This document shows positions 54,572 through 64,000 of a stretch of DNA of 64,000 nt, one piece after another. The notes beneath the pieces are model-generated. The model had not been told where the DNA came from and ran no database searches. It was given only the letters and a program-made list of their open reading frames with translations. Position 1 is the stretch's first letter. Each line of letters begins with the position of its first letter. Source of the DNA: Wocania arenilitoris. GTDB taxonomy: Bacteria; Bacteroidota; Bacteroidia; Flavobacteriales; Flavobacteriaceae. Made by a program: the position numbers and the translations under genes. The stretch is from the NCBI RefSeq assembly GCF_021728535.1, contig NZ_JAKKDU010000006.1, positions 151,711-215,710 of the forward strand. Direction: 5' to 3'.

Positions 54572-56491
54572 TTATTCCATTTTAACCACAATAAATTGTG
54601 TACGTCTGTTTAGCTGATGTTGGTCTTCGTTACAGTTTATAGTGCCATCACAATCATTTGTTAATTTACGCTCGCCAAAACCATCATATTCGGTTATTCT
54701 CGATGCATCAACACCATTAGCTATTAAATACTTGTAAGTGGCATTAGCTCTTTCTTTTGAAAGCTTATTGTTGTAAGCATATGTGCCTCTAGAATCAGTA
54801 TGCGATTCTATTTTAATAACCATGTTTGGATACTTGTTCATCATTAAATCAACAATTCTATCTAACTCTGCTGTGCTTTCACGACGAATATCATATTTAT
54901 TAAAATCGAAGTAAATAGGGTAGAGCTCTGTTATTGGTAATTCTTTTTCTACAACAGGGTTTAAAACAAAATCAGCATTAATGCTAGTTACACTGTTTTC
55001 AACACCTTTTGTGGTTACCATCCTAGAATCGTCAATATAATTGTCTTTTTTAGTATTTAGTTTGTAATCGGTATCTCTATCAATATTGATTTCAAAATGT
55101 CCGTTTTCATCGGTTTGCAAATCTGCTATTTTATTATCGTTACTATCGAGTAAGGTAACAACAGCATTTGGGACTGGTGCGTTAGTATTAGCATCAGTAA
55201 TTGTGCCTTCTATTTTTAATTGTGGAATTCTGTCGTAGGCATATATATCGTCACCTCCAACACCGCCATCTCTATTGGATGCAAAGAAGCCAGATAACCC
55301 ATCATCATTCATAAAAAATGAAAAATCATCTTTACTTGAATTTACGGGAACGCCTAGATTTAAAACACTAATCATGTTATTGTTGGCATCTGAAACGGTT
55401 CCGAAAATATCTAACAAGCCTAAACCTGCATGTCCGTCTGAAGAGAAAAACAATGCATTCTCGCTATTTACAAACGGGAACATTTCATTTTTATCGGTGT
55501 TTACTACACTTCCTAAATTTTGAGGTTCTCCTAAAGAGCCGTCGTTATTAATATCAACATAATAAATATCAGAACCACCATAGCCTCCAGACCTATCTGA
55601 AGTGAAATACAATTTAGTGTCATCACTATTTAATGCTGGATGACCAGTGGAGTAGGAGTTGCTGTTAAAACTAAGTTCCTCAACATTTTTCCATTCTCCA
55701 TCAACCAATGATGCTTTATAAATTTTTAAATGTGTCATGCCTTCATCATCTTTTCCTAAAACATTTTTATTAAAATCGTTTCTAGAAAAGTACATGGTTT
55801 TCCCATCTTTAGTAATAGTTAATGGACCATCGTGATATATTGAATTTATATCACCTTTTATTTTAGATTTGTGATTAATTATACTATCAGTTCGATTTTG
55901 AACTGTATAAATATCTAAAAAAGGTTCTTCGTTCCAACCGTAAATATGTTTTGTTGAAACGCCAACATCTTTTGAAGATGCAAAATAAATAATTCCATTC
56001 TGCTCGAAAGCACCAAAATCACTATATTTTGAATTGAAATTAACATCAGCTAAAAAGTATTGCTGTTTAGCATTAAATATTGATGTTATAAAATCGCTAT
56101 CTTTTAAATATTTGTCTTTTTTTACAACACCACCAGCATCTTTAAAACGTCTTAACCAAACACGAGATTGTTTGTAGTCTTTAACACCACGTAAAGCCTG
56201 TGCATAGTTGTAATAATACTCAATAGGGATGTTGTTTTGTTGAACTGCTTTTTGATAATACACAACAGCGCTATCTGGATTACGCATATAGGCATAACTA
56301 TCAGCTAACTGTCTAGTAGCATAATCTGCATTAAAGTCTTTTTCAATAAGATTATGGTAGACTTCAGCTGCACTCACAAATGAGAATTTATTAAATAAAT
56401 TATCAGCTTTTTTTTGTGACCCATATTGCGCAGAAGCGGTAAAACATAGCAATAATATTATGCAGGTTAGTATGTAGTTTTTTAATTTCAT
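54572..56491 (-). CDS. OmpA-family protein with PD40 repeats (second paralogue)
   Basis: A 639-residue outer-membrane protein (signal 1-21, ending ASAQ). It has TPR-like helices (about 25-130), WD40-like PD40 strands (YFASSKD, YFSRNDFNK, LYFTSDRSGGYGGSDIYYVDI, LFFSSDGHAGLGLLDIF and GFFASNRDGGVGGDDIYAY; about 160-430), a CarboxypepD_reg-like domain (about 437-510) and a C-terminal OmpA peptidoglycan-binding domain (about 520-639, YFDFNKYDI, ESHTDSRGTY, NKLSKERANATYKYL). It should tether the cell wall to the outer membrane and display a beta-propeller in the periplasm. It is the last gene of the adhesin/SprF/OmpA operon, 64 nt after its near twin. Confidence 0.93.
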   Translation of the reverse strand: MKLKNYILTCIILLLCFTASAQYGSQKKADNLFNKFSFVSAAEVYHNLIEKDFNADYATRQLADSYAYMRNPDSAVVYYQKAVQQNNIPIEYYYNYAQALRGVKDYKQSRVWLRRFKDAGGVVKKDKYLKDSDFITSIFNAKQQYFLADVNFNSKYSDFGAFEQNGIIYFASSKDVGVSTKHIYGWNEEPFLDIYTVQNRTDSIINHKSKIKGDINSIYHDGPLTITKDGKTMYFSRNDFNKNVLGKDDEGMTHLKIYKASLVDGEWKNVEELSFNSNSYSTGHPALNSDDTKLYFTSDRSGGYGGSDIYYVDINNDGSLGEPQNLGSVVNTDKNEMFPFVNSENALFFSSDGHAGLGLLDIFGTVSDANNNMISVLNLGVPVNSSKDDFSFFMNDDGLSGFFASNRDGGVGGDDIYAYDRIPQLKIEGTITDANTNAPVPNAVVTLLDSNDNKIADLQTDENGHFEINIDRDTDYKLNTKKDNYIDDSRMVTTKGVENSVTSINADFVLNPVVEKELPITELYPIYFDFNKYDIRRESTAELDRIVDLMMNKYPNMVIKIESHTDSRGTYAYNNKLSKERANATYKYLIANGVDASRITEYDGFGERKLTNDCDGTINCNEDQHQLNRRTQFIVVKME

Positions 56492-56555
56492 TGGGACGAT
56501 ATTTTAATTAAAAAATATTTATTTGTTTACACAATTAGGCTAGTATTGTGTGTTT

Positions 56556-58472
56556 TTATTCCATTTTTACTACTATAAATTGTGTACGTCTGTTTAATTG
56601 ATGATCTTTCTCTTCACATTTTTCTCCATCTTCACAACCATTAGTTAATCTACGTTCACCAAATCCTTCATGCTCTGTAATTCTTTCTGGAGCTATGCCC
56701 TTAGAAATTAAATATTCGTAGGTTGAATTAGCCCTATCAATCGATAATTTATCATTATGTGATAATGTTCCTCTAGAATCGGTATGTGATTCTATTCTAA
56801 TAACCATTTCTGGATAATCATTCAGCATTAAATTCACAATTTTATCTAATTCTATAGCAGCATCTTCTCTTATGTCATATTTATCAAAATCAAAATAAAT
56901 GGTGTTTAATTCTGCAAGTTTTACAACATCTTGTACAGGATTTAATAATAAATTTGCTGTAATTGTAACAAGCTCTGTTTGCAAATTTTTTGATGTGAAT
57001 GTTCTGTAATCGTCAATATATTTTTCTTGACTACCAACAATTTTATAATCTTTATTTCTGTCTATATTTATTTGATAATAACCGTTTTCATCAGTTACCA
57101 TATAAGCAATTTGATTGTCTTTATCGTCGTATAATGTGATTTTAGAATTTGGAATTGGCTTGGTGTTAATGGCATCTGTTACAACACCTTCAACTTGCAT
57201 AATTGGTTCTCTGTGATAAGCATAAATATCATCATCACCACGACCACCTCTACGATTTGAAGCAAAATATCCAGTAATTCCGTTAGGGTTCATGCTAAAG
57301 GAAAAATCGTCGCTATTAGAATTAACAGGAATTCCTAAGTTTACAACATCAACAAATTCATTATCCTCTCCTTTAATAGTAGCAAAAACATCAAGCAAGC
57401 CTAAACCTACATGTCCATCGGATGAAAAGAATAGAACGCCTTCATTATTTATAAAAGGAAAACCTTCGGCACTTTCAGTATTTATTACATTTCCAAGATT
57501 TTCTGGCTCGCCAAAAGTACCATCAGGATTAATATCAACAACATAAATATCAGATCCGCCATAACCACCAGGTCGGTCTGATGAAAAATACAACTTGGTG
57601 TCATCACTGTTTAAAGCTGCATGTTGTGTAGAAAACTTATCGCTATTAATTGATAAATCTTCAATATTTGTCCAAATACTATCTTGCAAAGTAGCTCTGT
57701 ATATTTTCATGGCAGTTAAGCCACTATTGTCTCTTTTTCTAACCTGGTCTTTATAATTATTTCTTGAGAAATACATGGTGCGACCATCTTTAGTAATTGT
57801 AACCGGACCATCGTGATAAATAGAATTTACATCACCTTTTAATTTGCCAGTATGGTCTACATTTCGTCTTGAGCCAACTTCGGTTACATAAACATCTAGA
57901 AATGGTTGCTCATTCCAACCATATAGTCGTTTTACTGAAACACCTTCGTCTCTTGATGATGCAAAATATACTTTCCCATCATGTTCAAAAGCTCCAAAAT
58001 CACTGAATTTAGAATTGAAGCGAACACGATCTAAAAAGTATTGTTGTTTTGCGTTAAAAACACTGGTAATAAAATTAACATCTTTTGAAAAATCGTTAGC
58101 ATTTACAACGCCTCCAGAATCTTTAAAACGTTGTAACCATATTTGAGACTCTTTGTATTTTTTAATACCACGAAGCGATTGTGCATAACTGTAATAGTAC
58201 TCAATAGGTACATTTTCTTGTTCTACTACTTTTTTATAATAGCGTGATGCTCTTTGCGGATTTCTTAAATAAGCATAACAATCTGCTAATTTTCTAGTAG
58301 CATAATCTTTATTGTAATTATTTTCAATAAGATCTTGGTAAACTTTTGCTGCCTTAACAAAAGAAAATTTGTTAAACAATGTATCGGCTCTCTTTTGTTT
58401 TCCTTGTTGAGAAAAAACAGAAAGACTAAGCATTAAAGCTAAACAGATTAATATGTATTTTTCTAGTTTCAT
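56556..58472 (-). CDS. OmpA-family protein with PD40 repeats (first paralogue)
   Basis: A 638-residue protein with the same domain order as its downstream neighbour: signal (1-21), TPR-like helices, PD40 propeller strands (LYFSSDRPGGYGGSDIYVVDI, LFFSSDGHVGLGLLDVF, GYFASNRRGGRGDDDIYAY), CarboxypepD_reg-like domain, OmpA domain (YFDFDKYDI, ESHTDSRGTL, DKLSIDRANSTYEYL). The two proteins align almost without gaps from end to end, which indicates a tandem duplication followed by divergence. It begins 18 nt after the SprF/PorP-like gene. OmpA/SprE-like or GldL-linked roles are not shown; partner function with the giant surface protein is inferred from the operon. Confidence 0.93.
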   Translation of the reverse strand: MKLEKYILICLALMLSLSVFSQQGKQKRADTLFNKFSFVKAAKVYQDLIENNYNKDYATRKLADCYAYLRNPQRASRYYKKVVEQENVPIEYYYSYAQSLRGIKKYKESQIWLQRFKDSGGVVNANDFSKDVNFITSVFNAKQQYFLDRVRFNSKFSDFGAFEHDGKVYFASSRDEGVSVKRLYGWNEQPFLDVYVTEVGSRRNVDHTGKLKGDVNSIYHDGPVTITKDGRTMYFSRNNYKDQVRKRDNSGLTAMKIYRATLQDSIWTNIEDLSINSDKFSTQHAALNSDDTKLYFSSDRPGGYGGSDIYVVDINPDGTFGEPENLGNVINTESAEGFPFINNEGVLFFSSDGHVGLGLLDVFATIKGEDNEFVDVVNLGIPVNSNSDDFSFSMNPNGITGYFASNRRGGRGDDDIYAYHREPIMQVEGVVTDAINTKPIPNSKITLYDDKDNQIAYMVTDENGYYQINIDRNKDYKIVGSQEKYIDDYRTFTSKNLQTELVTITANLLLNPVQDVVKLAELNTIYFDFDKYDIREDAAIELDKIVNLMLNDYPEMVIRIESHTDSRGTLSHNDKLSIDRANSTYEYLISKGIAPERITEHEGFGERRLTNGCEDGEKCEEKDHQLNRRTQFIVVKME

Positions 58473-58490
58473 TTATACAAAAATTTCTTA

Positions 58491-59420
58491 TTAGAAATAT
58501 CTTGGTGATTTTAATTTAGAACTTAAGAATTTGAATTCGTAAATCAATAATATCTCATGTGTTCCAGTAGTATATCTTGCTATTTCAGAAATTGGTTTTT
58601 CGTAAGCATAACCTACACGCAATTGTCTAGATACCTGAAAGTCTGCAAAGCCTCCTAAAGCTCCTGTTTCATTATTTAATCTATAGGAACCACCTAACCA
58701 AAATTTCTCGTTAAATAAAAAACTTCCAGTAAAATCATAGGATATTGGCGCACCGTTCGTGGCTTTTACTAATACCGCAGGTTTAAGTTTTATAGTCTTG
58801 CTTAAATCAAATACATAACCACCAGTAAAATAATAACTAATACGTTCTAAAGCTTCAAAACTATTATTATTGTTAGCAAAATCATTATTTAATATTCTCG
58901 GAGCAGATAAACCTAAATACCATCTATTTGAGTGCCAAAAAACACCAGCACCTAAATTTGGTGTCCATCTATCTTCTGTTCCAAAAATTAAAGGGTCATT
59001 TATGTTTCCAGGATCATTACGAAAATCTGAATCGAAACTAAATTGTGTAAAACCAGCTTTTAAACCAAAGGCTAGTTTACCATCGCTACCTGTTGGAATG
59101 GTGTATGAAAAATCACCATATACATAGGTAAAGTTTTGAGGCCCTAAATCATCTTCTATAAATGATAAACCTAAACCAATTCTATCATTTCTAAGAGGTG
59201 TATGTATAGAAAGGGTTTGGGTTATTGGTCCGCCTTTAAAACCAACCCATTGGCTTCTGTGTAATCCAACAACGCTTAATGCTTCTCTACTACCTGCGTA
59301 TGCGGGATTAACAGAGATTGTATTGAACATATACTGAGTGAATTGCGGTAATTGTTGCGCAACTCCAATCGTACAGCTAAACAATGCAATAGCGATTATG
59401 TTATGTTTAATAAGTTTCAT
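58491..59420 (-). CDS. PorP/SprF-family type IX secretion membrane protein
   Basis: A 309-residue outer-membrane beta-barrel protein (signal 1-21, ending GVAQ) of the PorP/SprF family. The conserved start QLPQFTQYMFNTISVNPAYAGSREALSVVGLHRSQWVGFKG is intact and the barrel ends with the strands ARYTTGTHEILLIYEF. In Flavobacterium johnsoniae SprF is needed to put the giant adhesin SprB on the surface; family members are encoded next to proteins with type B T9SS C-terminal domains. Here it follows such a protein by 11 nt, so it is very probably its dedicated partner. It could serve either secretion or anchoring. Confidence 0.92.
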   Translation of the reverse strand: MKLIKHNIIAIALFSCTIGVAQQLPQFTQYMFNTISVNPAYAGSREALSVVGLHRSQWVGFKGGPITQTLSIHTPLRNDRIGLGLSFIEDDLGPQNFTYVYGDFSYTIPTGSDGKLAFGLKAGFTQFSFDSDFRNDPGNINDPLIFGTEDRWTPNLGAGVFWHSNRWYLGLSAPRILNNDFANNNNSFEALERISYYFTGGYVFDLSKTIKLKPAVLVKATNGAPISYDFTGSFLFNEKFWLGGSYRLNNETGALGGFADFQVSRQLRVGYAYEKPISEIARYTTGTHEILLIYEFKFLSSKLKSPRYF

Positions 59421-59431
59421 AGGTTAAGGTT

Positions 59432-62400
59432 TTATTTGGTTCCTAAGTAAATTGGACCTGTTATTGGTTTCAATCCACTATTTTCTAAATTAATAATGTA
59501 ATAATATGTTCCGTTAGGCAATTTACCAGCATTTCCAATTGATGATTTAGGTGATGAACCATCCCAATCTCCTTTTGATCCTGATGTTTTAATGCTACCT
59601 AGCGTATAGTTATTTGAACTATAAACTAAAGCTCCCCAGCGGTTAAATATTTTTACGTTAGCAGTAAATCCACATAAATCAATACCTTCAATATCAAAAG
59701 TTTCATTAAAGCCATCACCATTTGGAGTTAGTGCTTTCGAGATAGTAATATCGTTTTCACCACACGGAAGTACAACACATTCGGCGTGTATATTCATTGT
59801 TACTTCATAAATACTGATACATCCGCCTTCAGTTGTTGTATACCTAAATTTATAGTCTATACCGCCGCTATCTGGAAGGAAATCTTCACTAAGTTCGAGA
59901 ACGGTAGGGTCAAAGATATTGTCGTTAAGTGTTGCTGTTGGGTCTCCTTCAAGCAACTCCCATGTGCCATTAGGATTAACATCGTCACTTAGAGTGTTAA
60001 ATAAATCGATGATACCATCATCATAACATGCGTCTGGTGCAGTTACATCAGTAATAATTTCATCAAGAGATACATTTAGTGTTTGTGTATATACTTCTTG
60101 ATTAGCACACTCATCAGTTACTGTCCAAGTTCTAATGATTTGATAATCTACTAAAACATTCTCATCAAAAGAATTTGTTTCTTCAAAAAGAACAGTTATT
60201 CCAGCAGTATCAGAACAATTATCAGAGAACTCTAAAACTGGTGCATCAGGCACATCAGCACAACTTACATCTAATGTTTCATCAAAAGTTGTTGTTAGTT
60301 CTGGAGCAGTTGTGTCTTGAACAGTTATTGTTTGTGTATGCGAAGCTATAAGGCCACATTCATCAGTAGCTATCCAAGTACGCTCAATTACATAGCTATT
60401 AGCACAGTTTCCGTTAATAATTACATCACTTACTGACACAGTAGCATTACTACAATTATCTGTTGCTGTTAATGTAGTAGTACTAGGAACTGCATCACAT
60501 TCTACTGTGATATCACCAGGTAATGTTTCAACAAACTCAGGTCTGGTTGTATCTTGAACTGTTATGTTTTGTACATGTATTGTGGTTAATCCACTTGCAT
60601 CAGTTGCTGTCCAAGTTCGTACTAACGTATAATTAGATGTACATGAACCATCAACTCTTTCTTCACTAAATGTTACCTCAGCAGAACCACAATTATCGGT
60701 AGCTGTAAGTACTTCTGCATCTGGAACTTCACTACATTCAACAATTACATCTGCAGGTAACGTTTCAACAAACGTTGGATTAATGTTGTCTAATACAGTT
60801 ACAACTTGCGTACAAGTTACGCTGTTGCCTGCTTCGTCAGTAATCGTCCATGTTACTACTGTATCACCTTGCGGAAATAAAGTTGGTGCGTCATTACTTA
60901 TGGTTACTGATGTACAATCTGAAGCACTTGGAGTGCCTAAGTCTACATTTGAAGCTGTACATAAACCAGCATCTACATTTACAGTTACATCGATTGGACA
61001 AGCTATAGTAGGATCAGCATCATCAGTTATAGTAACTGTTTGTATACAAGTAGCTGAGTTTCCAGCAGTGTCGGTTACCGTCCATGTTACTATAGTATCA
61101 CCTATTGGATAGGTCATTGGCGCATCGTTAGTTACAGTATCAACTGAACAGTTATCATCTGTGATTGGCGTGCCTAAATTTACACTTGAGGCTTCACATG
61201 AACCAGCATCAACATTCACAGATATATCACTAGGACATGTAATTGTTGGATCAATATTATCAATTACTGTTACGGTTTGTGCACAAGTAGCTGTATTACC
61301 AGAACCATCGGTAACTGTCCAAGTTACTATAGTGTCTCCTAATGGGAATGTTGTAGGCGCATCATTTGTCACACTATCAACAGAACAGTTATCGTTAGTT
61401 GTTGGAGTACCTAAATCAACACTTGAAGCTTCACATAAGCCAGTATCAACGTTTATCGACACACCAGCAGGACAAGTAATTGTCGGGTCAATATTATCAG
61501 TTACTGTTACCGTTTGCACGCAAGTAGCTGTATTTCCTCCTGTATCAGTTACCGTCCAAGTTACTAGAGTATCTCCTATTGGAAATAAAGTAGGTGCATC
61601 ATTTGTCACACTATTAACAGAACAGTTGTCCGTAGTAGTTGGAGTGCCCAAGTCAACATTTGATGCAGTACATAAACCAGCATCAACATTCACAGATAGG
61701 TCACCAGGGCAAGTAATAATTGGATCAGTGACATCATCCACAATCACATTTTGAGGTACCACAATCACATTACCATTACCATCATCAAAGGTCCAATTGA
61801 TTGTAAATGTACCTTGAGTAGTGTATGTTAATGGATCGGTAGTTGTACCAGTAATTACGGTACCATTACAGTTATCGGTAATAGTAGGTGCCGTAGCTGT
61901 AACTAAACACTCACCAGTTAAATCTGGAAGCGTTGGAGCAGTAGGCGGTGTTGTATCATCCACAATTACGTTTTGAGGCACCACAATTACATTACCATTG
62001 CCATCATCAAAAGTCCAGTTGATTACAAAAGTACCTTGAGTGTTATAAGTTAAAGGATCTGTTGTTGTACCTGTAATAGGACCTGAACAGTTATCAGTTG
62101 TTGTAGGCGCTGTAGCCGTAGCCGAACATTCACCTGTAACATCAGCAAGTGTTGGTGTATCAGGATCAGTGACATCATCCACGATTACAGTTTGAGGAAC
62201 AACGATTACATTGCCGTTACCATCATCAAAGGTCCAATTGATTGTAAATGTACCTTGAGTAGTGTATGTTAAAGGATCAGTAGTTGTACCTGTAATAGGA
62301 CCTGAACAGTTATCAGTTGTTGTAGGCGCTGTAGCCGTAGCGGAACATTCACCTGTAACATCCGCAAGTGTTGGTGTATCAGGATCAGTGACATCATCCA

Positions 62401-64000
62401 CGATTACAGTTTGAGGAACAACGATTACATTTCCATTACCATCATCAAAGGTCCAATTGATTGTAAATGTACCTTGAGTAGTGTATGTTAAAGGATCAGT
62501 AGTTGTACCTGTAATAGGACCTGAACAGTTATCAGTTGTTGTAGGCGCTGTAGCCGTAGCGGAACATTCACCTGTAACATCAGCAAGTGTTGGTGTATCA
62601 GGATCAGTGACATCATCCACGATTACAGTTTGAGGAACAACGATTACATTTCCATTACCATCATCAAAGGTCCAATTGATTGTAAATGTACCTTGAGTAG
62701 TGTATGTTAAAGGATCAGTAGTTGTACCTGTAATAGGACCTGAACAGTTATCAGTTGTTGTAGGCGCTGTAGCCGTAGCTGAACATTCACCAGTTACATC
62801 AGCAAGTGTTGGTGTATCAGGATCAGTGACATCATCCACGATTACAGTTTGAGGCACCACAATTACATTTCCATTACCATCATCAAAGGTCCAATTGATT
62901 GTAAATGTACCTTGAGTAGTGTATGTTAATGGATCGGTAGTTGTACCAGTAATTACGGTACCATTACAGTTATCGGTAATAGTAGGTGCCGTAGCTGTAA
63001 CTGAACACTCACCTGTTAAATCAGGAAGTGTTGGAGTCGCAGGAGGTGTAGTATCATCGACAATTACAGTTTGAGGAACAACGATTACATTGCCGTTACC
63101 ATCATCAAAGGTCCAATTGATTGTAAATGTACCTTGAGTAGTGTATATTAAAGGATCAGTAGTTGTACCTGTAATAGGACCTGAACAGTTATCAGTTGTT
63201 GTAGGCGCTGTAGCCGTAGCTGAACATTCACCTGTAACATCAGCAAGTGTTGGTGTATCAGGATCAGTGACATCATCCACGATTACAGTTTGAGGAACAA
63301 CGATTACATTGCCATTACCATCATCAAAGGTCCAATTGATTGTAAATGTACCTTGAGTAGTGTATGTTAAAGGATCAGTAGTTGTACCTGTAATAGTTCC
63401 TGCACAGTTATCAGTTGTTGTAGGCGCTGTAGCCGTAGCCGAACATTCACCAGTTACATCAGCAAGTGTTGGTGTATCAGGATCAGTGACATCATCCACG
63501 ATTACAGTTTGAGGCACCACAATCACATTACCATTACCATCATCAAAGGTCCAATTGATTGTAAATGTACCTTGAGTAGTGTATGTTAAAGGATCAGTAG
63601 TTGTACCTGTAATAGGACCTGAACAGTTATCAGTTGTTGTAGGCGCTGTAGCCGTAGCCGAACATTCACCAGTTACATCAGCAAGTGTTGGTGTATCAGG
63701 ATCAGTGACATCATCCACGATTACAGTTTGAGGAACAACGATTACATTGCCATTACCATCATCAAAGGTCCAATTGATTGTAAATGTACCTTGAGTAGTG
63801 TATGTTAAAGGATCAGTAGTTGTACCTGTAATAGGACCTGAACAGTTATCAGTTGTTGTAGGCGCTGTAGCCGTAGCTGAACATTCACCTGTAACATCAG
63901 CAAGTGTTGGTGTATCAGGATCAGTGACATCATCCACGATTACAGTTTGAGGCACCACAATTACATTTCCATTACCATCATCAAAGGTCCAATTGATTGT
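59432..64000 (-). CDS. Giant HYR-repeat surface protein with type B T9SS signal (5' end beyond window)
   Basis: At least 1522 codons; the frame is open to the right edge. Visible part, from the N-terminal side: ten near-identical repeats of about 73 residues (VDDVTDPDTPTLADVTGECS type), four HYR-type modules (DPTITCPSDISVNVDAG...VTWTVTD), three related modules beginning ETLPADVIVECSE, and a final module before the C-terminal domain. The last 90 residues (ALTPNGDGFNETFDIEG, VKIFNRWGALVYSS, NGTYYYIINLE) are the gliding-motility-associated CHU_C/type B T9SS signal. It is thus a secreted adhesin-like protein. Cysteines recur once per module pair, allowing disulfides. The operon continues with the SprF/PorP-like and OmpA genes. 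Confidence 0.93.
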   Translation of the reverse strand, partial: TINWTFDDGNGNVIVVPQTVIVDDVTDPDTPTLADVTGECSATATAPTTTDNCSGPITGTTTDPLTYTTQGTFTINWTFDDGNGNVIVVPQTVIVDDVTDPDTPTLADVTGECSATATAPTTTDNCSGPITGTTTDPLTYTTQGTFTINWTFDDGNGNVIVVPQTVIVDDVTDPDTPTLADVTGECSATATAPTTTDNCAGTITGTTTDPLTYTTQGTFTINWTFDDGNGNVIVVPQTVIVDDVTDPDTPTLADVTGECSATATAPTTTDNCSGPITGTTTDPLIYTTQGTFTINWTFDDGNGNVIVVPQTVIVDDTTPPATPTLPDLTGECSVTATAPTITDNCNGTVITGTTTDPLTYTTQGTFTINWTFDDGNGNVIVVPQTVIVDDVTDPDTPTLADVTGECSATATAPTTTDNCSGPITGTTTDPLTYTTQGTFTINWTFDDGNGNVIVVPQTVIVDDVTDPDTPTLADVTGECSATATAPTTTDNCSGPITGTTTDPLTYTTQGTFTINWTFDDGNGNVIVVPQTVIVDDVTDPDTPTLADVTGECSATATAPTTTDNCSGPITGTTTDPLTYTTQGTFTINWTFDDGNGNVIVVPQTVIVDDVTDPDTPTLADVTGECSATATAPTTTDNCSGPITGTTTDPLTYNTQGTFVINWTFDDGNGNVIVVPQNVIVDDTTPPTAPTLPDLTGECLVTATAPTITDNCNGTVITGTTTDPLTYTTQGTFTINWTFDDGNGNVIVVPQNVIVDDVTDPIITCPGDLSVNVDAGLCTASNVDLGTPTTTDNCSVNSVTNDAPTLFPIGDTLVTWTVTDTGGNTATCVQTVTVTDNIDPTITCPAGVSINVDTGLCEASSVDLGTPTTNDNCSVDSVTNDAPTTFPLGDTIVTWTVTDGSGNTATCAQTVTVIDNIDPTITCPSDISVNVDAGSCEASSVNLGTPITDDNCSVDTVTNDAPMTYPIGDTIVTWTVTDTAGNSATCIQTVTITDDADPTIACPIDVTVNVDAGLCTASNVDLGTPSASDCTSVTISNDAPTLFPQGDTVVTWTITDEAGNSVTCTQVVTVLDNINPTFVETLPADVIVECSEVPDAEVLTATDNCGSAEVTFSEERVDGSCTSNYTLVRTWTATDASGLTTIHVQNITVQDTTRPEFVETLPGDITVECDAVPSTTTLTATDNCSNATVSVSDVIINGNCANSYVIERTWIATDECGLIASHTQTITVQDTTAPELTTTFDETLDVSCADVPDAPVLEFSDNCSDTAGITVLFEETNSFDENVLVDYQIIRTWTVTDECANQEVYTQTLNVSLDEIITDVTAPDACYDDGIIDLFNTLSDDVNPNGTWELLEGDPTATLNDNIFDPTVLELSEDFLPDSGGIDYKFRYTTTEGGCISIYEVTMNIHAECVVLPCGENDITISKALTPNGDGFNETFDIEGIDLCGFTANVKIFNRWGALVYSSNNYTLGSIKTSGSKGDWDGSSPKSSIGNAGKLPNGTYYYIINLENSGLKPITGPIYLGTK
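61735..64000 (-). repeat. Tandem repeat array with 219-bp units and a 1,098-bp higher-order period
   Basis: Ten full copies of a 219- or 222-bp repeat, in frame, inside the giant surface protein gene, continuing past the window edge. Most copies are nearly identical. Two copies (at about 61.85 and 62.95 kb) are a distinct type, coding NCNGTVITG and DLTGEC in place of NCSGPITG and DVTGEC. These two lie exactly 1,098 bp apart (4 x 219 + 222), with the same four-then-one order around each. Confidence 0.92.

Noticed and set aside
60783..61754. Long plus-strand frames of 109 and 197 codons opposite the giant surface protein
   Set aside because: They follow from the low stop-codon density of the HYR repeats on the complementary strand. 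The translations have no signal or domain and simply mirror the repeats.
61735..64000. CRISPR array
   Set aside because: The repeats are 219 bp, contiguous and in frame, with no unique spacers; they encode protein repeats.

Overview
The window comes from the chromosome of a marine-type member of the Flavobacteriaceae (Bacteroidota). The evidence is low GC, promoters of the Bacteroidota form (TTG, a 17-23 nt spacer, then TAnnTTTG), almost no Shine-Dalgarno sequences, many short-signal lipoproteins, a fused alpha/beta E1 dehydrogenase, and type IX secretion and gliding genes (porQ, a SprF/PorP-like protein, a giant CHU_C-type surface protein). I cannot name the genus from sequence alone.

Layout. 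1-10.9 kb is the accessory region and the most interesting part. Two non-ribosomal peptide synthetase (NRPS) genes diverge from a shared 321-bp control region. One (minus strand, running off the left edge) sits behind a HupE/UreJ-type metal permease. The other (plus strand) follows a stand-alone carrier protein and precedes a small histidine-rich membrane-anchored protein and a TonB-dependent receptor. The plus-strand NRPS has an ATP-pyrophosphatase (PP-loop/AANH) domain with a four-cysteine knuckle inserted into its adenylation domain after core motif A8. The binding-pocket residues I extracted read like an asparagine code. Together the locus looks like a peptide metallophore made, exported or recaptured and imported by one neighbourhood. 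That is a hypothesis, not something the sequence proves.

10.9-23.9 kb: glutamine cyclotransferase, the small SRP RNA with a clear promoter, a short-chain dehydrogenase, a transaldolase-type protein, a thioredoxin-fold lipoprotein without the usual cysteines, an ABC-F protein, pheT and the fused E1 dehydrogenase. 24.1-38.6 kb (all minus strand): an M1-peptidase-like outer-membrane protein lacking HExxH, a LOG-family protein with uvrA, a haloperoxidase/UnbV-type FG-GAP pair, ggt and an acyl-carrier-protein phosphodiesterase. 38.6-53.4 kb: core genes glmM, a lipid A-type acyltransferase, a rhomboid protease, lon, porQ-cmk, a LysM protein, rpsA, pyrR-pyrB, rnz, pdxH and a CAP-domain lipoprotein.

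53.6-64 kb (minus strand): an orphan alpha/alpha-toroid protein, then an operon transcribed from the right edge: a giant HYR-repeat surface protein (incomplete at its 5' end), a SprF/PorP-like partner, and two tandem OmpA-family paralogues. The repeat array of the giant protein shows a higher-order unit of 1,098 bp (four repeats of one kind plus one of another). No tRNA, rRNA operon, insertion sequence, prophage or CRISPR array was seen.
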